Positions 46,242-55,377 of a DNA stretch of 64,000 nt are shown piece after piece. Under the pieces are notes generated by a model that worked only from the letters and a program-made list of their open reading frames with translations, was not told the DNA's origin and made no database searches. Source of the DNA: Reyranella aquatilis (GTDB lineage Bacteria > Pseudomonadota > Alphaproteobacteria > Reyranellales > Reyranellaceae). How positions within the stretch are numbered: position 1 is the stretch's first letter; each line of letters starts with the position of its first letter. The translations under genes were made by a program, and so were the position numbers. The DNA lies in contig NZ_JAJISD010000001.1 of the NCBI RefSeq assembly GCF_020880995.1, forward strand, positions 1,116,001-1,180,000. Reading direction: 5' to 3'.

Positions 46242-48335
46242 TCACGGCGCGGCGTGGCCGCGCCGGACCCACTCCTGCACCAGGAAGCGAACGTCGAAGA
46301 TCGGCTTGCTGTCGTAGCCACGGCCGACCCAGCAGAACTGGCGCTGCTCCAGCTTGCGGTCGGCGACCAGCCGGATGCCCTCTTCGAGCATGCCGCGCCG
46401 CGCCAGGGAGACCGCGAGCAGGCCCTGCAGCGTATCGCGAAGGCACGCCATATCCTTGGCGGGCAACTGAGCGACTTCCCGGGGCGGCTGGCGGATGGCC
46501 GCCTCGATCTCGGCGGGTCTTCCGTCCCAGGCCAGCGCATCGGCGATCTCGATGAGGCGCCGCGACGCTTCGATACCGTCAGCACCTTTGCGGAGGCCCA
46601 CCAGCGTCGGAACATCCATGTCGTCGCCCAGCTCGTGCAGCAGCATGACACCGACGAAGATGTCCGAGACGCCGAAGGCTCCGGCGCCGCCGGCGACGAA
46701 AGCCCTGAGCATGGTCTTCGCCTTCTCCGTCTGCCGCTGCATGAGCAGCAGGCGAAGAGCCGCCAGATCCTTTGCCGGAAACACCCCGAGATAGGCGTCG
46801 AGGGCAGCGGTCGCGCGCGACCGAAGGCCCGCATTTTCCTGGGCCTCGATCAGGGGCACGATGCGCGACCCGTCGAATTCGCTCGCGGCCGGGTCCGACT
46901 CGACCAGCGCGTGGGCATCGGCGATCCGGCCTTCCAGCACCAGTGCGACGAGCTGGAGACGGCCAAGAAGCTGGGGATTCATCCGCTCGACGCTCTGCCG
47001 CTCCGTCTCGGAGAGGTCACCGATGCGCTTCGCCAGGGCCGAGTGCGGATAGGACGCCAGAAAGCCAACCGCCCAGTCGAGACTGAGCGCCTTCGCGGTA
47101 ACCTCGTCGATCGCTCCACCGGCTGCCAGGCGCGCCAGGATCAGCGATTGACGGGTCCAGTGCCACGCGAGGACCGGCCCGATCTCTCGGCGTGCGGTAT
47201 CGCCTTCGGCGCCGGCGGCGAGGATCGCCGCATTGGTGAGGTCGATGCCGTTCTCGCGCGCGCTCTTGTCGAAGATGGCGATCAGCTGGTCGATCAGTTC
47301 GACGGAGCCATCGCCCCCACCGGCGCCGGCGACCGTCTCGGCGAGTGCCACGAGGTAGGGACGTCCCGGAGTCGTCCCGGAAGGATCGGCCGTCAGCTTG
47401 AAGGCCGACTGCCAGTAGACGCTGCGTTCCTGCCAGCGCCGCGCGAAGTCTCGACCGAGCGTCCAGTCGCAATCGCCATAGTCCGTGGAGACCCGGCGCT
47501 CGGGCGAGAACTGGCGCGGCTCGACGGCTTCGATGACCTTGCGTGCGAGACGCTCCACCTCGGCGCCATCGCCGCGGCGGCTGGCGGCCACCGCGAGGCG
47601 GATCAGGATCTCCGGCCCCGCGGGCGCGCGGCGAGTCGTCTGCGTCATGGTGCGGTTCGCCCGCTGCTCAGCCTCGGCCGTGGCGCCGAGGTCCGCCAAT
47701 CGTGGACCGATCGTGTAGTCGAGCTCGGGCTCGGTCAGACGGACGGCCACCTGCCGGGCGAGCGATCTATAGCCGTGCTGGCACAAGAGGCTGATGCCCA
47801 GACCGCGATTGACGATGCCCGCAGTTTCCCCAACGCCCGGCTGCATCGACTGGAAGTACCAGGTCATCGCGTCGGGATCGTTGGCGCGCATGAGTTGCCA
47901 GAAATACTGCTGGTTGACGCCTTCGCCTGAGGAAAGCCCGGAATACTGCCGATCGACCAGGAAGATGCGCTGCAGGTCGTCGCGTTCCTCGGCCAGCGAT
48001 TTCACGACGTTCAGCCCGCCCTCGATCACCTCGCGATCGCCGGATACGGGCTTGTCGCCCAGCGCCTCGTCGATCGTTCTCAGCCTGTCCGCCGCCTCGT
48101 ACGGGCGACGGTTCGACGGGAGCGAGAGCAGCGCGAGATAGCCCTCGATCTCCAGGCGCCGCTTCAGGTCGGCGTTCGGCTCCTGCCGTGCCTTGGCGAG
48201 ATGCGCGTCGACCAGTTCGATCGCGCGCCCGAGCGTCGTCCGCTCCGCCGGCGCCTGGGCATGGCCAACCGATGCGGCGCAGGGCATCGTCAGGGCTACT
48301 GCCAAGGCAGACTTGATCCAAAGCCTAGATTTCAT
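46242..48335 (-). CDS. Large exported protein of unknown function, helical
   Basis: A 697-residue protein with a signal peptide (about 27 residues, ending GHAQA). The rest is alanine- and leucine-rich and looks like an all-helical solenoid, reminiscent of TPR-like repeats, but I could not assign a family. Scattered cysteines (for example GDCDW, DMACLRD, QFCWVGRG) might form disulfides. ATG 48335 gives the signal peptide at the very N-terminus, which favours it over longer in-frame starts. Divergent from the molybdenum hydroxylase across 127 bp. Confidence 0.75.
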   Translation of the reverse strand: MKSRLWIKSALAVALTMPCAASVGHAQAPAERTTLGRAIELVDAHLAKARQEPNADLKRRLEIEGYLALLSLPSNRRPYEAADRLRTIDEALGDKPVSGDREVIEGGLNVVKSLAEERDDLQRIFLVDRQYSGLSSGEGVNQQYFWQLMRANDPDAMTWYFQSMQPGVGETAGIVNRGLGISLLCQHGYRSLARQVAVRLTEPELDYTIGPRLADLGATAEAEQRANRTMTQTTRRAPAGPEILIRLAVAASRRGDGAEVERLARKVIEAVEPRQFSPERRVSTDYGDCDWTLGRDFARRWQERSVYWQSAFKLTADPSGTTPGRPYLVALAETVAGAGGGDGSVELIDQLIAIFDKSARENGIDLTNAAILAAGAEGDTARREIGPVLAWHWTRQSLILARLAAGGAIDEVTAKALSLDWAVGFLASYPHSALAKRIGDLSETERQSVERMNPQLLGRLQLVALVLEGRIADAHALVESDPAASEFDGSRIVPLIEAQENAGLRSRATAALDAYLGVFPAKDLAALRLLLMQRQTEKAKTMLRAFVAGGAGAFGVSDIFVGVMLLHELGDDMDVPTLVGLRKGADGIEASRRLIEIADALAWDGRPAEIEAAIRQPPREVAQLPAKDMACLRDTLQGLLAVSLARRGMLEEGIRLVADRKLEQRQFCWVGRGYDSKPIFDVRFLVQEWVRRGHAAP

Positions 48336-48462
48336 CGTCGCTGATGGTTGCCCGAACCGGTGTATAAAGCTCCCTAACCAACGACTGAGAGCATTTGGTG
48401 GCAAAGACTACAACAACCCGTCCAGCCGGGCACCGCGCCTCGATTCTGCCTGCATTGGGCCG

Positions 48463-50751
48463 ATGAGTACCGCCCTCAAGCTCGGAGAACCGATCACGCG
48501 CCGTGAAGATCGACGCTTCCTGACAGGCGCCGGGCGGTATGCCGCGAACACGGCACCGGTCCAAGCCTCGAATGTCCTGTTTCTGCGCTCGCCGCATGCG
48601 CATGCCCGGATCTCAGGCATCGACACGGGACCCGCGCTCGCTCTCCCGGGTGTCGCGGCAGTCTTCACGGCGGCCGATCTCCTCGCCGACAAGGTGGGGC
48701 ATCTTCCGGCCATCAGCGAGCTCAAGGACGAAGCCGGCAACCGCCATCGCGAGCCCCTCCATCTTCCCATGCCGGCCGGCAAGGTGAGGCATGTCGGCGA
48801 CATCGTGGCCATGATCGTGGCGGATACGCTCGAACAGGCGCGCGATGCCGCAGAGGTCCTCGCCGTCGACTACGAAGTCCTGCCGGCGGTCGTGACCGTG
48901 GCACAGGCGCTGGCGCCCGGTGCGCCCCTCGTTCACGAGGATGTTCCGGGCAACCTGATGTGCCGCTGGGGCAAGGGCGATCGAGCCGCGACGGACTCCG
49001 CCTTCGGGCGCGCCGCTCACGTCTCCACGCTTTCCATCCGCTCGCCACGTCAGATCGTTCACTACCTGGAAACGCGCGCGGCCTGGTCGAGCTACGACGC
49101 CACGGACGACCTCGTCACCGTGACCTTCTCCTCGCAGGGCGTCCAGATTCCGCATCGGCTGATGTGCGAGCGCGTCCTCGACCTGCCGAAGGAAAAGCTG
49201 CGTCTCGTCACGGAGGATGTTGGCGGCGGCTTCGGTCCCAAATATCCGATATCGGCGGAATCGACCCTGATCGCCTGGGCCACGCGAAAACTCTGCCGCG
49301 GCCTGCGCTGGACCTGCGAGCGCGCCGAGCTTTCCCAGGCCGACAGTCATGCGCGCGACCTCGTTGCCACGGCGGAACTGGCGCTGGATGCGGAAGGACG
49401 CTTCATCGGCCTGCGCGTGAAGGCCGAGGCGAACTACGGCGCCTATGTCTCGATGTTCGCGCCGACGATTCCGACCACGGGCCTCGCCAAGGTGATTTCG
49501 GGCCTCTATCGCATTCCCGCGATCCGCGTCGATTTCGACTGCGCCTTCACCAACACCGTGCCAGTCGATGCCATCCGCGGTGCGGGCAAGCCCGAGGCGC
49601 TCTTCCTGCTGGAGCGTCTCGTCGACCTGGCGGCGCACGAGACAGGCCGCTCGCCGGTCGAGTTAAGGCGCATCAACCTGCTGCGCGCCGACGAGATGCC
49701 CTACGCAGCCGCCAGCGGTTACACCTACGACGCCGCCGATTGCACCAGACTGTTCGAGACCGCCCTGGCAACGGCCGATGAGGCAGGCTTCGCGGCCCGA
49801 CGCGCCGCCAGCGAGGCGGCGGGAAAGTATCGCGGGCTTGGCCTGTCCTGCCATCTCCATGGCACCGGCGGTATCGCCGACGAGCATGTCGTGGTCAATG
49901 TCGAGGCGGACCGGCTGGTCGCGCGCGTCGGCACGCAAAGCCAGGGCCAGGGCCACGAGACCGTCTTCGCACAGATCCTGTCCGCAGCGCTCGGCGTCCC
50001 GGTCGGGCGCATCGAGATCAGGCAGGGCGATACACGCAGCATCCCGCGCGGCGGAGGCACCGGCGGCTCCTCCTCGACCATCATCAGCGGCACCACCCTG
50101 AAGCGCGCAGCCGATGTCGTGATCGAGCGTGGCCGCGATCTCGCCGCCGAGCGGCTCGAGACCGCGCCGGCCGACATCGCCTATCGCGACGGCGCCTTCG
50201 AAGTCGTCGGCACCGACCGTCGCATCGGACTGTTCGAGCTGGCCGCCTGGAAGCCGTTCGACGGCGATGCCGTGTTCGCCGACAGGATCGATTCCTTCCC
50301 CACCGGGGTGATGGTCTGCGAAGTCGAAGTCGATCCGGAAACCGGGGAAACCCACGTCGACCGCCTGCTGGCCGTCGCAGACTGCGGCACGGTGGTGAAT
50401 CACCGCCTGCTGGCCGGTCAGATGCATGGCGGCATCGTGCATGGGCTGGGCAATGCCCTGATGGAGGAGGCTCTTTACGACGAAGAGAGCGGCCAGCTCC
50501 TGAGCGGCACTCTCATGGACTATGCCCTGCCCCGCGCCGATGACGTGCCGTCTCTCCAGGTCGAGACGATCGTGACGCCATCGCCCAACAACATGCTCGG
50601 CTTCAAGGGCGTGGGCGAGTTGCCGACCAACGGGGCGCCGGCGGCCGTGGCGAATGCCGTTCTCGACGCGCTGCGGCCGTTCGGCGTCCGCCACATCGAC
50701 ATGCCGCTCACCGCCGCCAAGGTCTGGACAGCCCTGCAACGACGCGGCTGA
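48463..50751 (+). CDS. Molybdenum hydroxylase large subunit (CoxL/xanthine dehydrogenase family)
   Basis: A 762-residue molybdopterin-binding subunit. Early REDRRFLTGAGRY, cofactor segment DVGGGFGPKYP, IRGAGKPEALF at 372 (form II CoxL-like enzymes usually read AYRGAGR), TQSQGQGHETV, and the base glutamate Glu719 in GVGELPTNGAP. Such enzymes hydroxylate aldehydes or N-heterocycles with water. The FAD (CoxM) and 2Fe-2S (CoxS) subunits normally encoded alongside are absent, so partners must be elsewhere. It ends one base before the TauE/SafE gene on the other strand. Confidence 0.92.
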   Translation: MSTALKLGEPITRREDRRFLTGAGRYAANTAPVQASNVLFLRSPHAHARISGIDTGPALALPGVAAVFTAADLLADKVGHLPAISELKDEAGNRHREPLHLPMPAGKVRHVGDIVAMIVADTLEQARDAAEVLAVDYEVLPAVVTVAQALAPGAPLVHEDVPGNLMCRWGKGDRAATDSAFGRAAHVSTLSIRSPRQIVHYLETRAAWSSYDATDDLVTVTFSSQGVQIPHRLMCERVLDLPKEKLRLVTEDVGGGFGPKYPISAESTLIAWATRKLCRGLRWTCERAELSQADSHARDLVATAELALDAEGRFIGLRVKAEANYGAYVSMFAPTIPTTGLAKVISGLYRIPAIRVDFDCAFTNTVPVDAIRGAGKPEALFLLERLVDLAAHETGRSPVELRRINLLRADEMPYAAASGYTYDAADCTRLFETALATADEAGFAARRAASEAAGKYRGLGLSCHLHGTGGIADEHVVVNVEADRLVARVGTQSQGQGHETVFAQILSAALGVPVGRIEIRQGDTRSIPRGGGTGGSSSTIISGTTLKRAADVVIERGRDLAAERLETAPADIAYRDGAFEVVGTDRRIGLFELAAWKPFDGDAVFADRIDSFPTGVMVCEVEVDPETGETHVDRLLAVADCGTVVNHRLLAGQMHGGIVHGLGNALMEEALYDEESGQLLSGTLMDYALPRADDVPSLQVETIVTPSPNNMLGFKGVGELPTNGAPAAVANAVLDALRPFGVRHIDMPLTAAKVWTALQRRG

Positions 50752-51543
50752 TCAGCCCTGCAGAAGGTCGATCAGCCCCCGGCCCCCGACGTAGAGTCCC
50801 GCCAGGATCACGAACACGGCAAAGAGCATCGTCAGCGCCCCCTTGCGGCGCGCCAGGATGGCGTTGGCCTTGGTACCGGCCAATGCGCCTGCGACGCCGC
50901 CGGCAATCAGCAGTCCCGCCACGTTCCAGTCGACCAGGCCCGACCAGGCGTAGCTCGCGGCCGCCGAGAGTCCGAAGGCCGTCACGGCCACCAGCGATGC
51001 GCTGGTCGCATCCTCGAGTTTCATGTCGGTCGCCAGGATGAGTCCCGGGACGATCAGGAAGCCACCGCCGATCCCGAAGAAGCCGGACAGGAGGCCCACG
51101 CCCGCGCCCAGCAGCACGAGGCGCGGCAGCATGTATGCGGCGTTCTCGCGCGTCAGCCAGGCCGACGTCTGGCCACCCTTGTCCTTGGGCCGCAGCATCA
51201 TCAGACCGACGACGATCATCAGGACGCCGAACAGGGCGACGAGCTTCTGCCCGTCTACCGCCTTGCCGAACGCCGCGCCTGCAAAGGCGCCACCGACGCC
51301 GGCCAGACTGAACACGATGGCGCAGGGCCACCGGATCGGCGCCTTGCGCGCGTGCAGCGCCAGCCCGGCCGCCGCATTGACCGCCACGGCGACGGCTGCG
51401 GTGCCGATGGCGATGTGGGCCGAGGGCATACCGACGGCATAGAGCAGAAGCGGCACGGCGAGAATGGAACCGCCGCCACCGATCAGCCCGAGTACCAGGC
51501 CGACCACACCGCCCGAGGCGAGTGCCGCGACCGGGGCGAACAT
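50752..51543 (-). CDS. TauE/SafE-family sulfite/sulfur-compound exporter
   Basis: A 263-residue membrane protein with about seven to eight helices and two glycine-rich half repeats (LGLIGGGGSILAVP and LSGFFGIGGGFLIVP), the TauE/SafE signature. These move sulfite, thiosulfate or sulfonate-related anions. Start ATG at 51543 shares one base with the rhodanese stop (TGATG). Last gene of the ArsR-rhodanese-TauE operon, consistent with disposal of sulfur oxidation products. Confidence 0.9.
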   Translation of the reverse strand: MFAPVAALASGGVVGLVLGLIGGGGSILAVPLLLYAVGMPSAHIAIGTAAVAVAVNAAAGLALHARKAPIRWPCAIVFSLAGVGGAFAGAAFGKAVDGQKLVALFGVLMIVVGLMMLRPKDKGGQTSAWLTRENAAYMLPRLVLLGAGVGLLSGFFGIGGGFLIVPGLILATDMKLEDATSASLVAVTAFGLSAAASYAWSGLVDWNVAGLLIAGGVAGALAGTKANAILARRKGALTMLFAVFVILAGLYVGGRGLIDLLQG

Positions 51544-52070
51544 CACGCCATCGCCTTCCGCGTCACGCGGTTCCAGGGCATCACGGCCAGCAGCTTGGCC
51601 ATGCCGCACCATCCGGTGCTGCCGGCGAAGACGAGGCCCGCGCCGACGAACGCCGAAAGCGCGAAGAAGGATGGCGCGACCAGGAGCCCCAGCACGACGC
51701 CGAGCACCACCAGGCTGCCAGCCACGATCTGGACCTGGCGCATGATCTCGATCGGTTGCTTGCGATCGGTCGAGACCGGGAGGCCGGCGCGCTTCCAGGC
51801 GTCGAGTCCGCCCTCCAGGAGATAGGCCTCGCAGCCGGCTGCTTCCGCGAGACGGCCGGCATTCGCGCCGGTCCGCGCGCCGGAGCGGCAGTGGAAGATG
51901 ACCGCCTTCGCACCCGGCGCCTCGACCGGCTTGAGGGCCGACAGCGGCGTGTGCCGGGTGCCGGGAATGTGCTCGCGCGCCCGTTCGTCGGACTCGCGCA
52001 CGTCTACGAGCACGGCGCCCTCGGCGACGAGCCGGCGGGCAGTGGCGGCATCGATGGTTTGCAAAGACAT
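51543..52070 (-). CDS. Membrane-anchored rhodanese, YgaP-like
   Basis: A 175-residue protein. Residues 1-105 form a rhodanese domain with active-site Cys61 in FHCRSGARTG; residues about 112-160 form a two-helix DUF2892 membrane hairpin containing GSTGWCGMAKLL. E. coli YgaP has the same build. It transfers sulfane sulfur, here probably from persulfides. It starts 24 bp after the repressor gene. Confidence 0.92.
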   Translation of the reverse strand: MSLQTIDAATARRLVAEGAVLVDVRESDERAREHIPGTRHTPLSALKPVEAPGAKAVIFHCRSGARTGANAGRLAEAAGCEAYLLEGGLDAWKRAGLPVSTDRKQPIEIMRQVQIVAGSLVVLGVVLGLLVAPSFFALSAFVGAGLVFAGSTGWCGMAKLLAVMPWNRVTRKAMA

Positions 52071-52094
52071 ATGAGTTCCTTTCCGCGCGGCTCT

Positions 52095-52412
52095 TCAATC
52101 CGCGCAATAGAGACGATGAAGGGTCGACAGCAGCGTCTCGATCCGGACGTCCCCGATCCGATACCAGACGGTCTGCGCCTCGCGCCGGAAGGCGACGATC
52201 CCCTCCTCCCGCATGCGGGCGAGATGCTGGGACAGGGCCGACTGCGACAGGCCGACCTCGGCCGCCAGCGTACCGACGGTCGCCTCACCCACCTCCACGA
52301 GCTTGCAGAGGATGAGGAGACGGCGGTCGTTGGCGAGCGCCGAGAGGATGCCGGCCACCTCCCCGGCTTTCGCCTGGAGGGCCTTGGGATCGATGTTCTG
52401 TTTCGTCTTCAT
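52095..52412 (-). CDS. ArsR-family repressor, persulfide-sensing (BigR/SqrR/YgaV-like)
   Basis: A 105-residue winged-helix regulator. The recognition helix lies in LAAEVGLSQSALSQHLARMREEG. It has exactly the two cysteines of the BigR/SqrR type: Cys36 in RRLLILCKL and Cys103 in LYCAD. These form a disulfide or tetrasulfide on exposure to sulfide or persulfide, releasing DNA. Metal sites of classical ArsR are absent. Transcribed away from the persulfide dioxygenase gene across an AT-rich palindromic region. Confidence 0.92.
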   Translation of the reverse strand: MKTKQNIDPKALQAKAGEVAGILSALANDRRLLILCKLVEVGEATVGTLAAEVGLSQSALSQHLARMREEGIVAFRREAQTVWYRIGDVRIETLLSTLHRLYCAD

Positions 52413-52474
52413 TTTAGGTATTGCTAATTTAGCTATTACTAATATATCCGTCAAGACCACTGAGGAGAGAAATC
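52413..52474. promoter_or_regulatory. Divergent promoter/operator of the persulfide module
   Basis: A 62-bp AT-rich gap in GC-rich surroundings. Two 11-bp odd palindromes abut: GCTAA-T-TTAGC (52423-52433) and TATTA-C-TAATA (52434-52444); in addition TATTGCTAAT and TATTACTAAT form a direct repeat at 15-bp spacing (52419, 52434). A possible plus-strand promoter is TTGCTA (52421) with TATATC (52443). GAGGAGAG precedes the ATG at 52475. Likely binding site for the adjacent ArsR-type repressor. Confidence 0.65.
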
Positions 52475-53347
52475 ATGCCGTCCAAGCCCATCATCGACGC
52501 CTTCTTCGACGAGGCGACCTTCACGGTGACCTATCTGGTGACCGATCCGCAGACGAAGCGCGCTGCGATCGTAGACCCGGTCCTCGACTACGATCCCAAG
52601 TCGGGAAAAGCCTCGACCCGGTCGGCCGAGCGCGTCCTCGCCAAGGCCGCGGAACGGCAGGCGTCCATCGACTGGATTCTCGAGACGCATGCCCACGCCG
52701 ACCACCTGACGGCCGCGCCGTTTCTCAAGTCGCGGACCGGCGCTCGTACCGTCATCGGCGAACACATCCGCGATGTGCAGAGGATCTTCAGGAAGGTGTT
52801 CAACGCCAGCGACGTGAGCGAAGACGGGCGCGAATTCGACAAGCTCGTGGCGGACGGCGAGACGCTGCCGCTCGGCAATCTCGCGATCGAGGTGATGCAC
52901 CTGCCCGGTCACACGCCGGCCGACGTCGCCTACAGCATCGGAGCTGCGGTTTTCGTGGGCGACACAATCTTCATGCCCGACTACGGCACCGCCCGCGCCG
53001 ATTTTCCCGGCGGCGACGCTGCGACCCTCTATCGATCGATCCGCCGCCTGCTCTCCCTGCCGGCGGAGACCCGCCTGTTCATGTGCCACGACTACAAGGC
53101 TCCCGGCCGCGATCAGTATGCCTGGGAGACCAGCGTTGCCGACGAGCGCGCACGCAATGTCCATGTGCACGACGGCGTGGCGGAAGCAGAGTTCGTCGCG
53201 ATGCGGAAGAAGCGCGACGCCACGCTGGCTGCGCCGGTCCTCCTGCTGCCGTCGGTTCAGGTCAATATCAGGGCCGGCCATTTCCCGCCGCCGGACGACA
53301 ACGGGCAGAGCTATCTCCGCATTCCGGTGAAGCTCGTCACGGCCTGA
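52475..53347 (+). CDS. MBL-fold persulfide dioxygenase (Blh/ETHE1-like)
   Basis: A 290-residue metallo-beta-lactamase-fold protein. Metal motif THAHADHL (His72, His74, Asp76, His77), further ligands His146 (LPGHTPAD), Asp163 (VGDTIF) and His205 (MCHDYK); GTARADFPGG is the persulfide dioxygenase signature. It oxidises glutathione persulfide to sulfite, which the TauE/SafE protein could export. It has no fused rhodanese; the rhodanese is a separate gene on the other strand. Confidence 0.93.
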   Translation: MPSKPIIDAFFDEATFTVTYLVTDPQTKRAAIVDPVLDYDPKSGKASTRSAERVLAKAAERQASIDWILETHAHADHLTAAPFLKSRTGARTVIGEHIRDVQRIFRKVFNASDVSEDGREFDKLVADGETLPLGNLAIEVMHLPGHTPADVAYSIGAAVFVGDTIFMPDYGTARADFPGGDAATLYRSIRRLLSLPAETRLFMCHDYKAPGRDQYAWETSVADERARNVHVHDGVAEAEFVAMRKKRDATLAAPVLLLPSVQVNIRAGHFPPPDDNGQSYLRIPVKLVTA

Positions 53348-53402
53348 CGATTGGCATTGCATTCAGCTCCCGCTAGGGTCGTTCCAAAGGGAGAAGAAAC
53401 GC

Positions 53403-54371
53403 ATGTCCAAGAAATCGGTCGCCGCGCTGGCGGGCGCGCTCATCCTGTTCGCCGGCTCGGCGTTCGCCCAGGCCGCATGGCCGAACAAGCCCATCAAGCT
53501 GGTGGCGCCCTACCCGCCGGGCGGCCAGACCGACGTGGTGTCGCGCTATTTCGCCGAGAAACTCTCGGGCGTCCTGGGCCAGCAGGTCATCGTCGACAAC
53601 AAGCCCGGCGCCAACGGCATGGTCGGCATGGAGATCGTCAAGAACGTGCCGGCCGACGGCTACACGTTCGTCTACGTCAACTCGTCGATGATGTGCATCA
53701 ACCCGTACGTCTACAAGAAGATGCCCTACGACGGCTTCAAGGACTTCATGCCGGTGACGCAGCATGGTCTCGCGCCGCTGGCGATGGTCGTGCCGCCGTC
53801 GCTCGGCCTCAAGACGGTCAAGGATTTCGTCGCCTGGGCCAACGAGCGCAAGGGCAAGGTCAACTTCGCGTCCTTCGGCAACGGCTCGTCCTCGCACATC
53901 TGGGGCGAGATGCTGAACCAGGCCGAGAAGCTCGACATGACCCACGTGCCGTATAAGGGCGCGGGCCCCGCGGTGCAGGATGTCGTCGCCGGGCACATCC
54001 CGATGACCATCCAGGATCTCGCCGCCAGCGGCGGTGCGATCAACGGCGGCAAGCTGACACCGCTCGCCGTCACCTCCGCCCAGCGCTGGCCACGCCTGCC
54101 GAACGTCCCGACCTTCGAGGAGGCCGGCTACAAGATCAACCTCACCGGCTGGAACGCCATCATGGCGCCGGCCGGCACGCCGAAGGAGATCGTCGAACGG
54201 CTGAGCGCGGAGATCCGCAAGCTGGTGCAGACGCCCGAGGGCAAGGAGAAGCTGCTCGACATGGGTCTGATCGCCACCGGCACCACGCCGGCCGAGATGG
54301 GCGAGATCATGAGAACCGGCTGCGCCGCCTGGGGCGATGCGGTGAAGCGCGCCGGTGTCGAGCCCGAATGA
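53403..54371 (+). CDS. Bug/TctC-family tripartite tricarboxylate receptor
   Basis: A 322-residue periplasmic binding protein with signal peptide ending SAFAQA. PNKPIKLVAPYPPGGQTDVVSRYFA, VVDNKPGANG-type sequence (VIVDNKPGANGMVG) and HVPYKGAGPAVQD are hallmarks of Bug receptors that bind carboxylates. TctA and TctB membrane subunits are not nearby, as is common for this family. GGGAGAAG precedes the ATG. Confidence 0.93.
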   Translation: MSKKSVAALAGALILFAGSAFAQAAWPNKPIKLVAPYPPGGQTDVVSRYFAEKLSGVLGQQVIVDNKPGANGMVGMEIVKNVPADGYTFVYVNSSMMCINPYVYKKMPYDGFKDFMPVTQHGLAPLAMVVPPSLGLKTVKDFVAWANERKGKVNFASFGNGSSSHIWGEMLNQAEKLDMTHVPYKGAGPAVQDVVAGHIPMTIQDLAASGGAINGGKLTPLAVTSAQRWPRLPNVPTFEEAGYKINLTGWNAIMAPAGTPKEIVERLSAEIRKLVQTPEGKEKLLDMGLIATGTTPAEMGEIMRTGCAAWGDAVKRAGVEPE

Positions 54372-54461
54372 GCTGACCGCCGCGCGGGAAGCCTTTTCCA
54401 GAACGATCCGGGCTGATCCACGTCAAGGACCGGTCGGTCTGCCCATGCGAGCGTGTCCCGC

Positions 54462-55046
54462 ATGGGCTCTCGCATCCTGATCCTGAACGGACATCCAGAC
54501 GTCACCCGCAAGGGCCTCTGTGGCGCCCTCGCCGATGCCTATGCCGAAGGGGGCGCCGCCGGCGGCCACACGGTCGAGCGGCTCGACATCGGCGCGCTGC
54601 ATTTCGACCTGCTGCGCTCCCAGGCCGACTTCGAGACCGGAACGGCGCCGGCAGACATCGTGGCCGCTCAGGAGGCGATACGGCGGGCCGATCACCTCGT
54701 CGTCGTCTTCCCCCTCTGGCTCGGCGACATGCCGGCGCTGCTGAAGGGGTTCTTCGAGCAGACCCTGCGACCGAGCTTCGCCTTCGCCTACCGCCCCAGC
54801 GGTTTCCCTCAGAAGCACCTGCAAGGGCGAAGCGCCCGGCTGGTCGTCACCATGGGCATGCCGGAAATCGTGTATCGCTGGTACTTCCGCGCGCACGCAG
54901 TGAAGAACCTGAAGCGCAACATTCTTGGCTTCGTCGGCTATGCCCCGGTCCGCGACACCGTCGTTGGCAGTGTCGGGTCGGCCAAGCCGGCGACCATGGC
55001 GCAGCATTTCGAAACTATGCGCGCCCTCGGCCGGGCCGCGCGCTGA
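54462..55046 (+). CDS. Flavodoxin-fold NAD(P)H:quinone reductase (MdaB/KefF-like)
   Basis: A 194-residue FMN/FAD protein of the NQO1 family. ILILNGHPD begins the fold, and FPLWLGDMPALLKGFFEQ is the family motif lining the active site. Likely two-electron reduction of quinones. ATG 54462 is chosen; a GTG at 54453 in frame would add three residues. It converges on cbpM with one base between stops. Confidence 0.88.
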   Translation: MGSRILILNGHPDVTRKGLCGALADAYAEGGAAGGHTVERLDIGALHFDLLRSQADFETGTAPADIVAAQEAIRRADHLVVVFPLWLGDMPALLKGFFEQTLRPSFAFAYRPSGFPQKHLQGRSARLVVTMGMPEIVYRWYFRAHAVKNLKRNILGFVGYAPVRDTVVGSVGSAKPATMAQHFETMRALGRAAR

Positions 55047-55047
55047 G

Positions 55048-55377
55048 CTAGCGTCGGGAAAGACGGTCGAGCGAGACGGCGATCGCCTCGCGCGCCGCTG
55101 CGGGCTGCTCGGCGATCGCACGGCCCAGGAGATCGAGCTGGCGGCGCAAGGTGTGCACCTGGTCGACGAGATCGACCACGGTTTCCACCGATTCGTCGTC
55201 GAAGCCGAGTTCGTCGACCAGCTCGCCCAGCAGGCGCGCGCGGGCGACGTCGATCTGTTCGAAGGTCCAGCTGTCGCCGCTGCCGGCCGGCCGCAACAGG
55301 CCGCGGGCCACCCAGCGTTCGACGTGAACGGCCGTCAACCGGCCATGCTGGCGAAGCAGGTCGTCGAGGCTCGTCAT
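55048..55377 (-). CDS. cbpM: Chaperone modulator CbpM-like (MerR-like HTH)
   Basis: A 109-residue protein with a MerR-like winged helix, as in CbpM, which binds and inhibits the J-domain of Cbp[15 protein letters not shown] is the helix-turn-helix core, followed by a helical, arginine- and leucine-rich C-terminus. Start overlaps the cbpA stop (ATGA at 55374), the same arrangement as the E. coli pair. Confidence 0.87.
   Translation of the reverse strand: MTSLDDLLRQHGRLTAVHVERWVARGLLRPAGSGDSWTFEQIDVARARLLGELVDELGFDDESVETVVDLVDQVHTLRRQLDLLGRAIAEQPAAAREAIAVSLDRLSRR

Noticed and set aside
46254-47930. A 558-codon plus-strand open frame
   Set aside because: Opposite the large exported protein. 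That protein has a signal peptide and normal composition; the plus-strand product is Arg/Asp/Gly-rich mirror sequence.
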